Notes: generated from the sequence alone by a model not told the origin. A DNA stretch of 10,405 bases from Chloroflexi bacterium RBG_16_64_43 (GCA_001796965.1 MGOA01000062.1:1-10405); one strand, 5' to 3'; shown: positions 1 to 6,382, numbered from the stretch's first letter. Numbers and translations: made by a program.

Positions 1-165
1 CGTCGAATCGAGGTAGGCCTCGTATGTAACCTGTCCTCCCTCAACAGTGGCAACGGGTCAATGGCCGCTATTTCAGTTTGCGGAGGTCGGGTTGTGGGGA
101 GGCGTCAACTTGCCGCACTGGGACTGCACACCGCGCCCTCGATGGCGCTGGCGGTCGAAACCAGC

Positions 166-196
166 CGGCGCGGCGGGCTGTTCGCTCGCCGCGCCG
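166..196. other. Perfect 13-pair GC-rich stem-loop
   Basis: Arms CGGCGCGGCG (166-175) and CGCCGCGCCG (187-196) pair perfectly over 10 bases. The stem continues inward by a G-T wobble and two G-C pairs, leaving a five-base loop TGTTC (179-183). It lies about 95 bases beyond the stop of the haem-binding gene on the minus strand. On that strand it is followed by GCTGGTTTCG, only a hint of a T run. It could be a terminator or mRNA 3'-end stabiliser for that gene, or a REP-like element. The structure is seen directly; the role is inference. Confidence 0.6.
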
Positions 197-266
197 ATGC
201 AAAACAGGAAGCCGTTGGGACTGCACCGCTCCGCTTCGGGCGGCACCTGCCGCGGCCCGGCTCGAC

Positions 267-284
267 CGAGGAGTAGTCTCCTCG
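267..284 (-). terminator. Candidate terminator of the haem-binding gene
   Basis: CGAGGAG (267-273) and CTCCTCG (278-284) form a seven-pair stem with a four-base loop TAGT. It begins six bases after the TGA stop (292-290) of the minus-strand gene, the usual place for an intrinsic terminator. No T tract follows on the minus strand, so efficiency is doubtful; it may act together with the stronger hairpin at 166-196. Confidence 0.4.
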
Positions 285-289
285 CTACG

Positions 290-730
290 TCACCTTGCGA
301 AGGAGGCCTCTAGCCCAAGCGCCAAAGCTTGGCGCTCCTCTTCCGAGAGGCGCGCATTCGGATGCATGATCAGATAGGTGGGCAACGGCATTTCGCCCTC
401 GAGCACCACCTCGGCCGCCTCATCCGCCGAGCGCTGCCGGCCGTTCCATTCCGACACATTCAAGCGCCCGCGCCCCTTGGCGACGTCCGCTGCGATGAGC
501 CACGACATCGGTGCGGTCCGGCTGTACCACGGCCACGCGGTCTGGTTGCTGTGGCAATCGCCGCAAGCGCGATAGAACGTCTCGCGCGTTGCGGGGCTAT
601 CCCACGGCGGCTCCGACTGGACTGGCGGGTTGACCCTGCTCACTGGCGTGGGGACGAATTGGATGGCTGCGCCAATCACGACAGCGATCCCCACAAGGAC
701 TGCGATGATCCGCCACTTCGACGATGACAT
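290..730 (-). CDS. Membrane-anchored haem-binding domain protein
   Basis: Protein of 146 residues. Residues 6-26 are one hydrophobic helix (signal anchor), so the rest should lie outside the cytoplasmic membrane. A single c-type haem attachment motif, CGDCH, is at 56-60 (Cys56, Cys59, axial His60), followed by a Trp/Tyr-rich stretch (66-69) and a motif containing MPLPTY (114-119); Met114 is a plausible second axial ligand (inference). Length and layout match the small haem-binding domain family (Pfam Haem_bd, PF14376), thought to act in electron transfer or redox sensing. The ATG has GGAGGAG seven bases upstream, so the start is secure. It is monocistronic and divergent from the methyltransferase gene. 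No redox partner is in the window, so its electron donor or acceptor is unknown. Confidence 0.85.
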   Translation of the reverse strand: MSSSKWRIIAVLVGIAVVIGAAIQFVPTPVSRVNPPVQSEPPWDSPATRETFYRACGDCHSNQTAWPWYSRTAPMSWLIAADVAKGRGRLNVSEWNGRQRSADEAAEVVLEGEMPLPTYLIMHPNARLSEEERQALALGLEASFAR

Positions 731-768
731 GCTGGATCTCCTCCCCGACGGGCATGAATGTTCGATCC

Positions 769-782
769 GCGGCAGTTGCCGC
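769..782. promoter_or_regulatory. Palindrome upstream of the haem-binding gene
   Basis: GCGGCAGTTGCCGC has perfect six-base arms around GT. It lies 38 bases before the haem-binding gene's ATG, where a repressor or activator site, or a small leader hairpin, could sit. No regulator gene is nearby and the dyad is short, so this is only a candidate operator. Confidence 0.25.
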
Positions 783-1144
783 TTGGGTGGTATGCCGCCG
801 TGAGTCTACCTCCATAGTGTGGTTCGGTCGCGGATCCAACATTGCGACCCGGCGGCACTCCGCTCCCGGGATAGGCCAGGTATGCTGACCACGAGTGACG
901 GGCTGGCGCGTTTTCCCATGCCCGCCTGCAAGGCGGTCACTAGTGTTGGGTGAGGCCTCCACGGCAGGCCAAAACCGGACTGGCCGCGGGTGGACGTCGC
1001 GTTTACAATGTCCGCGGGCGCCCGGGAATTGCATGAGGCGCGGTCGGATGACAATGCCCTTCCGCAGCTTGGGTGCCTCGAGTGGTGTGACCACGTTGGG
1101 GCACGGCGTTGGCCACATCATGCTGTCCGGCGCCCGCACATAAC

Positions 1145-1154
1145 TTCATATGAA
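1145..1154. promoter_or_regulatory. AT-rich palindrome before the methyltransferase
   Basis: TTCATATGAA is a perfect 10-base palindrome in otherwise GC-rich DNA, 20 bases before the chosen start at 1175 and six bases before its ribosome site GAGGG (1161-1165). Its position would suit an operator or part of a promoter. Ten bases is short enough for chance, so confidence is low. Confidence 0.2.
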
Positions 1155-1174
1155 CGTCCAGAGGGATGATGGCG

Positions 1175-1885
1175 ATGACCGACTCCAACGAAACGAAGCT
1201 TGGTTTGCGGGGGCTGCGTGCGTGGGCAGTCAAGGGCCTTGTGGCCAAGGCGGTGGTTGCACTCATCCTGCTGCTCTCGGCCGGACGGTGGGATTGGACG
1301 GCCGCGTGGGTCTTCATCGGCATCTATCTCTCCTTCGACGTAGCCACGGCGCTAGTCGTCCTGCCGCGCAGTCCGCAGCTGTTGCTGGACCGTACGCGCA
1401 TGCAACCCGGCACCGTCCGTTGGGATAAGGTCATCATGCCGCTCGCCGCGAGCCTTCTCCCGATGGCCTGCTGGATCGTTGCCGGGCTCAACGAACGCGG
1501 GCGATGGCTGCCCACCATCCCCAATTGGATCCAGGTGATCGCGGCCGTGGTGACTGCGGCCGGGTTTGCCATCACCGTGTGGGCCATGGGCGCCAATGCA
1601 TTCTTCTCCGCGACCGTTCGGCTGCAGCAAGAGCGCGGACAGCATGTGGTGAGCGACGGCCCTTACCGCTGGGTTCGACACCCGGGCTACCTTGGCGCGA
1701 TCCTGTTCACGCTGGCCATGCCCATTCTGCTCGACTCGCTGTGGGCGCTCATCCCCGCCGCCCTGGCCGGTGTGCTCTATGTCGTCCGCACCTCCCTCGA
1801 AGACCGCTATCTGGCCGAAGGGCTTGCAGGATACTCCGAGTATCAGCAACGCGTACAATATCGACTGCTCCCGAGAGTCTGGTAG
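1175..1885 (+). CDS. Isoprenylcysteine/phospholipid methyltransferase family membrane protein
   Basis: Protein of 236 residues, a polytopic membrane protein of the ICMT/PEMT superfamily (isoprenylcysteine carboxyl methyltransferase and phospholipid N-methyltransferase types). Hydrophobic helices lie near 20-37, 43-64, 86-105, 118-139 and 172-205. The family's S-adenosylmethionine-binding region is clear: GPYRWVRHPGYLG at 162-174, preceded by NAFFSATVRLQ (141-151) and followed by an acidic SLEDRYL segment (207-213). Members transfer a methyl group from SAM to a membrane-embedded substrate; the true bacterial substrate is not predictable from sequence. ATGs at 1166, 1169 and 1175 are in frame. 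I chose 1175 because GAGGG (1161-1165) sits nine bases before it, whereas it abuts the first ATG. The next gene starts 53 bases downstream, suggesting co-transcription. Confidence 0.85.
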   Translation: MTDSNETKLGLRGLRAWAVKGLVAKAVVALILLLSAGRWDWTAAWVFIGIYLSFDVATALVVLPRSPQLLLDRTRMQPGTVRWDKVIMPLAASLLPMACWIVAGLNERGRWLPTIPNWIQVIAAVVTAAGFAITVWAMGANAFFSATVRLQQERGQHVVSDGPYRWVRHPGYLGAILFTLAMPILLDSLWALIPAALAGVLYVVRTSLEDRYLAEGLAGYSEYQQRVQYRLLPRVW

Positions 1886-1938
1886 CTCGCGCTGCCCGTT
1901 TCAGCCTCAAGTGCCCACGCTACCTCACGGAGGCATTC

Positions 1939-2367
1939 GTGCCTTGTCGCTTCGAGAATTCCGTCGTCTCAGCCATCGTCCGCTCACCTCTTCACCCGCT
2001 GCTGGGCGATTCGTTCGCGGTCGTCTCGCTGCGCGGGCGCCGCAGCGGCAGGCCCCTCGCCACACCGGTCAATGTGGTGCGCGAGGGCCGGACGGTCATG
2101 GTGGTGAGCCTGCGCACACGAACCTGGTGGCGCAACCTGCGAGGCGGGGAACGCGCCGGCCTTCGCCTGGCCGGCAAGGACCTAGACGCGCGCGGGGAAG
2201 TGCTCGAGAGCCCAGAGGCAGTGCGCGCAGGCCTTGCGCACCTCTTTGAATTGCGACCGGGGCACGCCAAGTACTTCGGGGTCCGCTTGGCTGACGGCAA
2301 GCCATCCGCCGACGCCCTGCAGAAGGCGGCAGCAGAGCTAGTCGTTGTGCGTCTGCATCTCATTTAG
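1939..2367 (+). CDS. DUF385-type deazaflavin-dependent oxidoreductase-like protein
   Basis: Protein of 142 residues resembling the deazaflavin (F420)-dependent nitroreductase/quinone reductase family, a split beta-barrel fold related to FMN-binding proteins. Typical features are the segment GRRSGRPLATPVN (33-45), the hydrophobic strand VMVVSLR (53-59), the WWRNL motif (63-67) that in relatives lies at the cofactor site, and a C-terminal helix. The frame stays open far upstream inside the methyltransferase gene, but that part is out-of-frame noise. GTG at 1939 has CGGAGG (1928-1933) five bases upstream and gives a normal family length. Cofactor use (F420 versus none) is inferred from family; no F420 biosynthesis gene is in view. 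Probably co-transcribed with the methyltransferase 53 bases upstream. Confidence 0.75.
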   Translation: MPCRFENSVVSAIVRSPLHPLLGDSFAVVSLRGRRSGRPLATPVNVVREGRTVMVVSLRTRTWWRNLRGGERAGLRLAGKDLDARGEVLESPEAVRAGLAHLFELRPGHAKYFGVRLADGKPSADALQKAAAELVVVRLHLI

Positions 2368-2564
2368 ATCGGCCGGCATGGCGGATCGCGCGGGAGGTTG
2401 ATTGCCGCGGTCTGACTCGCGGCCGGTGAGAACCGCGTGCGACGGCAGGCGACAAAGTCATGGTAGAAACCACGGCTGGAACGGCCAAGATGACCCATGG
2501 CGTGACCTGCTTCCGCGGCAGGGGTTAAGCATTCTGTGATGCCGGGCCGCCAAGGAAACCCTGC
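2368..2564 (+). promoter_or_regulatory. Structured leader upstream of the ECF operon
   Basis: The 197 bases before the ATPase gene hold several local and nested pairings: GCCGCG/CGCGGC (2404-2409 with 2418-2423); a GNRA-type hairpin CGGT-GAGA-ACCG (2424-2435); GCAGG/CCTGC (2445-2449 with 2506-2510) enclosing GTCATGG/CCATGGC (2457-2463 with 2495-2501, one G-T pair); and, as an alternative to the GCAGG pairing, CCTGC (2506-2510) with GCAGG (2518-2522). Mutually exclusive pairings near a translation start resemble a cis-regulatory RNA. It does not fit the FMN, TPP or cobalamin riboswitch consensus as I know them. A promoter must lie here or further upstream, but none is clear. Confidence 0.3.
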
Positions 2565-4181
2565 GTGAACCCCCCTCCGCCTCTAGTTGTCGAGGATCTT
2601 ACCTTTCGCTACCGCGATCGGGGCAGCCCTTCAATTTCCTCAATATCCTTTGAGCTACCCGCGGGGCACTTGTTGCTGCTGGCGGGCTCTAGCGGGTGCG
2701 GTAAGACCACCCTCGCCCGCTGCATCAATGGGCTCATCCCGCGCTCGTACAAAGGCGAGCTCTCCGGCCGGATCCTTCTGCACGGTCAGAACGCCGCTGG
2801 CTGGCCGCTGGCTCGCATCTCGCAGTTGGTCGGGACCGTGCTGCAGGATCCTGAACGCCAGATTCTTGGCACGCGCGTGCTCAATGAAGTTGCCTTCGGG
2901 CTTGAAAACCTCGGCCTGCCACGGGTGGAGATTCTCGAGCGCGTCGACCGGGCGGTGGAACACCTGGGAATCAGCGCACTGCGCGACCGCGAGACGCACA
3001 ACCTCTCCGGCGGCGAGAAGCAGAAGGTGGCGCTGGCCGGGGTGTTGGCCATGCGCCCCAGCCTGCTCATCCTGGATGAGCCCCTCGCCAGCCTCGACCC
3101 GGCCAGCGCTCAAGAAGCCCTGGCGCTGGTACGCCGCCTGATCGATGAGGGCATGTCGGTCCTGATGATCGAGCACCGAGTCGAAGACGTCTTGCGCATT
3201 CACCCCGACCAAGTGATGTTCATGTCCGAGGGCCGGGTGCGTTACCAGGGGCCAGTGGCCGGCCTCGAGCACGCGGTCGACTATCGCGAGGTCAAGTTGC
3301 CGGCCGAGATGGTCATCGCCCGCGCGGCGCAAGAGCCGCAGGCGCAATTCCCCTCGCCGGCCATCCGCCGCTCACTTGGGCTGGCCCGCCCGCCGCTGGT
3401 CCAGTTTGAAGGCGTGCGCTTCGGCTATGACGCCGCCGACTCGGTGCTTCACGACATCAACCTGGAGATCCGCCCGGGCGAAGTCATAGCCGTGCTGGGT
3501 CCGAATGGCGCCGGCAAGACGACACTCGTCAAGCACGCCATCGGGCTGCTCAAGCCCACCGCCGGACGCGTCTTGGTGCAGGGACGCGATACGCACGAGC
3601 TGAGCGTGGCCCAGGTGGCATCCACATTGGGCTACGTCTTCCAAAGCCCGAGCCATATGCTCTTCGCGCCGACCGTGCGCGAGGAATTGGCTTTCGGGCC
3701 CACCAACCTGGGCCACACGCCCGATCTCATTCAGCAGGAGGTGCAGGAGGCGTTGAAGATCGTCAACCTGACGGGCCTCGAGGCTGATCCGCCGCTGGCG
3801 CTCTCGTTCGGCCAACAAAAGCGCGTCAGCATCGCCGCCATCCTGGCCATGCGCTCACGCATCCTGGTGATGGATGAACCAACGGCCGGGCAGGATTTCC
3901 GCAACTATATGAGCTTCATGGATTCAATCCTGGCCATGCCCGGTTTTGAAGCGGTGTTGTTCATCACCCACGACGTGGATCTGGCTGTGGTCTACGCCAC
4001 CCGCGTCTTGCTTGTGAGCCAGGGCCGGATCGCGGCCGACGGCCCGCCGGAGGAGGTCCTAGCCGATACCGGGCTGCTCACCCGCTGTCGTCTGGTTCCG
4101 ACTTCGTTACTGCACGCGAACTTGGAGCGTCTGCCGCGGACAGGCAGATTCGTGCGGGCCGAAGCTCTGGCCCGCGTCTGA
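2565..4181 (+). CDS. ECF transporter fused double ATP-binding protein
   Basis: Protein of 538 residues with two ABC ATPase domains in one chain, standing in for the usual EcfA/EcfA' pair that powers ECF vitamin import at the cytoplasmic membrane face. Domain 1: Walker A GSSGCGKTT (41-49), Q-loop Gln94, signature LSGGEKQK (147-154), Walker B LLILDEP (167-173), H-loop His204 in IEHR, a wording typical of ECF ATPases. Domain 2: Walker A GPNGAGKTT (312-320), Q-loop Gln360, signature LSFGQQKR (413-420), Walker B ILVMDEP (433-439), H-loop His469. All catalytic residues are present in both halves. Domain 2 deviates in its signature (Phe for Gly) and D-loop (AGQD), so the two sites may be unequal. 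The GTG start has AAGGA (2552-2556) eight bases upstream. The S and T genes follow directly. The fused form recalls YkoD-type systems. Confidence 0.9.
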   Translation: MNPPPPLVVEDLTFRYRDRGSPSISSISFELPAGHLLLLAGSSGCGKTTLARCINGLIPRSYKGELSGRILLHGQNAAGWPLARISQLVGTVLQDPERQILGTRVLNEVAFGLENLGLPRVEILERVDRAVEHLGISALRDRETHNLSGGEKQKVALAGVLAMRPSLLILDEPLASLDPASAQEALALVRRLIDEGMSVLMIEHRVEDVLRIHPDQVMFMSEGRVRYQGPVAGLEHAVDYREVKLPAEMVIARAAQEPQAQFPSPAIRRSLGLARPPLVQFEGVRFGYDAADSVLHDINLEIRPGEVIAVLGPNGAGKTTLVKHAIGLLKPTAGRVLVQGRDTHELSVAQVASTLGYVFQSPSHMLFAPTVREELAFGPTNLGHTPDLIQQEVQEALKIVNLTGLEADPPLALSFGQQKRVSIAAILAMRSRILVMDEPTAGQDFRNYMSFMDSILAMPGFEAVLFITHDVDLAVVYATRVLLVSQGRIAADGPPEEVLADTGLLTRCRLVPTSLLHANLERLPRTGRFVRAEALARV

Positions 4182-4204
4182 CTCGGACCAAAGGAGAAGT
4201 CACC

Positions 4205-5143
4205 ATGGATCGCAAGATGCTCGGGGTCATTCTCACACTCATCATCGTCTTCGCGTTCTTCCTCGGATTGGTGTACGTGGGTGGCAACATGCTTGGGGTG
4301 GAGCGTCTGCAGACCGGCGAACGGCCGCTGCTGCGCTTCGCCTTCGTCGGCATCGGGTTGGTGGCCGCCTTCCTCGTTTACGCCTTCACCAAGGAAAACA
4401 AAGCGTGGGTCGTGGGTACGCGCGAGGTGGTCTACATGGCCATCGGCGCCGCGCTCTACGCCGTGTTCTCCTACCTGTTCAACGGCACAGTGTTCGTCGT
4501 GCCCTCGGTCAGCCAGGTGGCGCTGCGCCCGGCCATCTGCATCCCGATGTTCTTCGGTTTCGCCTTCGGCCCGGTGGTCGGCTTCTTCACCGGTGCGGTG
4601 GGCAACATGGTCGGCGACGCGCTGACCGGCTTCGGCCTGTACCCGCAGTGGAGCGTGGGCAACGGGCTGATCGGCCTGATTGCCGGCATCCCCATGCTCT
4701 TCGCCGATAAGAAGAAGAGCCTGGATACGGTGCTGATCGTCGGCGCGATCCTGGCCGCGATTGGTACGCTGTTCTTCTTCCTGTTCCGCACTGTGCCGAA
4801 CACGCTCTTCTACGATCCGGCCAATAACATCTTCGGTGACCAGCCGGTCTCGCTGCTGGTCGGGCTCTCGATCGTGGTCGGGTTTGTCCTGGTATTGATC
4901 GTGCGCTTCGCCTTCGGCAAGAACATCGACGTGGCGGCCGCCGTCACCTGGGGCATGCTGGGCAACCTGATCGGCCTCGGATTTGCCGCCCTCTCCGATA
5001 TCTGGATCAACGGCTATCCACTGCCGGTCGCCATCGTGGGCGAGTTCCTGCCCTCGGCCGGCCCGAACTTGATCTTCGCCGCGATCCTGGTCCCGATCCT
5101 GGTCATTGCATACAAGGGGCTTCAACGGCAGACGGGCCGCTAG
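4205..5143 (+). CDS. ECF transporter S component, riboflavin-type family
   Basis: Protein of 312 residues with eight or more membrane helices, the substrate-capture subunit of the ECF importer. Residues about 73-235 resemble the PF07155 (ECF-type riboflavin transporter S component) family: a helix with AIGAALYAVF (79-88), then LRPAICIPMFFGFAFGP (107-123), GAVGNMVGDALTGFG (130-144) and WSVGNGLIGLIAG (149-161), the characteristic Ala/Gly-rich helix series. Riboflavin is therefore the first guess, but paralogues in this family may carry other compounds. Usual S components are under about 200 residues with six helices. This one has two extra N-terminal helices (6-26, 43-62) and extra C-terminal hydrophobic segments (about 248-266, 285-304). 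The ATG at 4205 has AAGGAG (4191-4196) eight bases upstream. It follows the ATPase gene by 23 bases, so the operon is tight. Confidence 0.8.
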   Translation: MDRKMLGVILTLIIVFAFFLGLVYVGGNMLGVERLQTGERPLLRFAFVGIGLVAAFLVYAFTKENKAWVVGTREVVYMAIGAALYAVFSYLFNGTVFVVPSVSQVALRPAICIPMFFGFAFGPVVGFFTGAVGNMVGDALTGFGLYPQWSVGNGLIGLIAGIPMLFADKKKSLDTVLIVGAILAAIGTLFFFLFRTVPNTLFYDPANNIFGDQPVSLLVGLSIVVGFVLVLIVRFAFGKNIDVAAAVTWGMLGNLIGLGFAALSDIWINGYPLPVAIVGEFLPSAGPNLIFAAILVPILVIAYKGLQRQTGR

Positions 5144-5156
5144 GTTCGCACTCAGT

Positions 5157-5194
5157 CCATGGCCCTGGAGGCGAACACGCCCCCGGGGCCATGG
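5157..5194 (+). other. Long stem-loop between the S and T genes
   Basis: CCATGGCCC (5157-5165) pairs perfectly with GGGCCATGG (5186-5194). The stem continues inward by T5166-G5185 (wobble), two G-C pairs, an A5169/C5182 mismatch and four more G-C/C-G pairs, closing on a four-base loop AACA (5174-5177), about 16 pairs in all. It begins 13 bases after the S-gene stop and ends 16 bases before the T-gene ATG, directly abutting that gene's weak ribosome site. No T tract follows, so simple termination is unlikely. RNA processing, transcript stability, partial attenuation or translational tuning of T relative to A and S is more plausible (inference). Confidence 0.65.
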
Positions 5195-5210
5195 CGGGCA
5201 GGCATGCTTA

Positions 5211-6083
5211 ATGCTGGTTACGTGGCGTTACCGCAAGCGGCGGTCGCTCGTGCAGAGCTTCGACCCGCGCGCGTGGATCATCTTCTACCTGTGCTTCATG
5301 GGCGTGACCATCTCCTTCTGGGATGTGCGCATCCTGGCCATCTTGTTTGGCCTCTCGCTGGGGATTGTCATCAGTTCCGGACTCACCTGGCGCGAAACGC
5401 GCCGGGCGTGGCTCTTCATCGGCGGATTCATCATCTACTTCTCGCTCTTCACCTTCCTTACCGGCCGGGGCGGGATGGAGTTCTACACCGAGGAACACGT
5501 CATTCGCAATGTGCAGGCCTCCTTCACGCTCTTCGGTTGGCGGCCGGTGCTGCACATCACGGTGGAACGGATCTTCTACGCGCTTAGCATGCTGGTGCGC
5601 GTGTTTAGCCTGGCCAGTATGACCATTCTCATTCCCTATTCCTTCAACCCAGCCCAGTACGGCGTCACCTTCCGCGGGCTGGGGCTGCCGGATAAGATCG
5701 CCTATGCCATGGATCTCACCATGCGCTTCGTCCCGACCTACGCGCGCGACTTTCAGATCACCATGGACGCCCAACGCGCGCGCGGATACGAAATCGAAAA
5801 GCTGCGCGGCGGGTTGCTGGCCCAAGTGCGGAAACTGGCGCCGCTGATCGTGCCCGTCACCATCCAGGCCATCGCCGGCAGCGAGGACATCATCGATGCG
5901 ATGGATCTCCGTGCTTTCGGCATCCAGCCGCGGACCTGGCTGGAGGAACTGCACTACCGCCCGCGCGACCGCGCGCTGATCGTTGCGGGCGTCGGGTGCT
6001 TCCTGTTCTCGCTGGCCCTCTCGATCTATGGGGTGGGCACCTTTTGGGTCCCGGAGGCCCTTAAGTCATTGCCGCTACTCTGA
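5211..6083 (+). CDS. ECF transporter T component (EcfT)
   Basis: Protein of 290 residues, the membrane coupling subunit that binds both ATPase sites and topples the S component during transport. Helices lie near 20-37, 39-57, 66-84, 121-143 and 254-276. The cytoplasmic coupling region carries the two Arg-centred motifs expected in EcfT: AQRARGY (187-193) and MDLRAFG (231-237), with MRFVPTYARDF (171-181) between the membrane and the first coupling helix, as in other EcfT proteins. A TTG-initiated reading would overlap the S gene. The first good ATG is 5211, with a modest GGGCAGG (5196-5202) eight bases upstream, just after the 5157-5194 hairpin. It completes the A-S-T operon, implying a dedicated rather than shared ECF module. 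Confidence 0.88.
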   Translation: MLVTWRYRKRRSLVQSFDPRAWIIFYLCFMGVTISFWDVRILAILFGLSLGIVISSGLTWRETRRAWLFIGGFIIYFSLFTFLTGRGGMEFYTEEHVIRNVQASFTLFGWRPVLHITVERIFYALSMLVRVFSLASMTILIPYSFNPAQYGVTFRGLGLPDKIAYAMDLTMRFVPTYARDFQITMDAQRARGYEIEKLRGGLLAQVRKLAPLIVPVTIQAIAGSEDIIDAMDLRAFGIQPRTWLEELHYRPRDRALIVAGVGCFLFSLALSIYGVGTFWVPEALKSLPLL

Positions 6084-6084
6084 T

Positions 6085-6113
6085 CGGGACTGGCCCGTCG
6101 CGCCCCGGTCCTG
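6085..6113 (+). terminator. Candidate hairpin at the end of the ECF operon
   Basis: Bases 6085-6093 pair with 6105-6113 (nine pairs including two G-T wobbles) around an 11-base loop, starting two bases after the EcfT TGA stop. Position fits an operon terminator, but no T tract follows and wobble pairs weaken it. A second imperfect dyad (6178-6187 with 6201-6210, one mismatch) lies about 65 bases further on and may also contribute. Confidence 0.3.
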
Positions 6114-6252
6114 CGGCCGATGCTTGCCCGCCTGCCGCCCTCCCGATAGATCCCGGACGGCGAGGACCCGTCACTCCCTGGGAGTCCCTTGCCCCCCCGA
6201 GGAGTCCCAGAGACTACACAAAGCCCAGACCCCAAGGGGGATATCCGGCGGT

Positions 6253-6270
6253 CTCATCCAATTGCATGAG
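6253..6270. promoter_or_regulatory. Operator-like palindrome upstream of the MFS gene
   Basis: CTCATCCAATTGCATGAG is symmetric about AATT except for one mismatched pair (C6258/C6265). Its length and its AT-rich centre in GC-rich DNA resemble operators of dimeric regulators such as TetR or MarR types. If the extended -10 at 6289-6297 is used, the site overlaps the -35 region, where a repressor would act. No regulator is encoded in the window. Confidence 0.35.
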
Positions 6271-6288
6271 GGCCGACCGGGCGGCAGA

Positions 6289-6297
6289 TGTTACGAT
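6289..6297 (+). promoter_or_regulatory. Possible extended -10 promoter of the MFS gene
   Basis: TGTTACGAT fits a TGn extended -10 with TACGAT (four of six matches to TATAAT). There is no good -35, which extended -10 promoters can lack. It would give a leader of roughly 120 bases containing the 6366-6382 palindrome. Tentative. Confidence 0.22.
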
Positions 6298-6365
6298 GGT
6301 CTCCGCCCCGGCTCGGCGGTACCCCGCTCGCGCAAGTAGATGCCGATACCGCGGCGCACGAAGGA

Positions 6366-6382
6366 GACCTCGCCGCGAGGTC
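6366..6382. promoter_or_regulatory. 17-base perfect palindrome before the MFS gene
   Basis: GACCTCGC and GCGAGGTC flank a single central base (6374), 45 bases before the MFS ATG. It could be a protein-binding site or, in the RNA, a small leader hairpin. The dyad is exact; the role is inference. Confidence 0.35.

Larger units (their letters stand above)
1..289. other. Non-coding left-edge spacer with hairpins
   Basis: No convincing gene. Several frames stay open across this stretch, as expected in GC-rich DNA, but their products are Arg/Pro/Ala-rich with no recognisable motif, and none has a good ribosome site. The stretch lies 3' of the minus-strand haem-binding gene and contains the two stem-loops listed separately. 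An 11-base direct repeat (TGGGACTGCAC at 119-129 and 216-226) is also present, with loosely similar flanks. Confidence 0.5.
731..1174. other. Divergent intergenic region
   Basis: This 444-base gap separates the minus-strand haem-binding gene from the plus-strand methyltransferase and must hold both promoters. I found no gene: open frames here give Arg/Pro/Cys-rich products without motifs. Visible are a 14-base palindrome (769-782), a CCGCCT-GCA-AGGCGG dyad (922-936), a -10-like TACAAT (1004-1009) without a matching -35, and an AT-rich 10-base palindrome (1145-1154). No promoter can be assigned with confidence. Confidence 0.5.

Noticed and set aside
119..226. 11-base direct repeat TGGGACTGCAC (119-129 and 216-226)
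   Set aside because: Only two copies, partly similar flanks and no mobile-element or CRISPR context; it could be chance or a small local duplication.
2371..2381. GGCCGGCATGG, identical to the first 11 bases of the hepatitis delta virus ribozyme
   Set aside because: The required downstream P1 partner strand (GCCGGCC-like) and the remaining double-pseudoknot elements are not found in the next 60 bases, so the match is probably chance in GC-rich DNA.
2404..2470. FMN riboswitch upstream of the ECF operon
   Set aside because: Fragments such as CGGTGAGAACCG and CGACGGC recall the 3' half, but the conserved 5' half (GGGTGAAATTCCC...ACCGGCGGT type) is absent upstream and the spacing is wrong.
2368..2564. 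TPP or cobalamin riboswitch
   Set aside because: No CTGAGA/thi-box pattern and no CCGCAACTGT-type B12-box core are present.
3992..5125. Long minus-strand open frame opposite the ECF ATPase end and S gene
   Set aside because: Its product is a His/Asp/Glu/Gln-rich low-complexity mirror of hydrophobic codons on the plus strand, where a clear membrane protein is encoded.
5106..5210. TTG start for the T component overlapping the S gene
   Set aside because: The added residues are Arg/Pro-rich and unlike EcfT N-termini, and the 5157-5194 hairpin would lie inside the coding region; ATG 5211 gives the normal family start.
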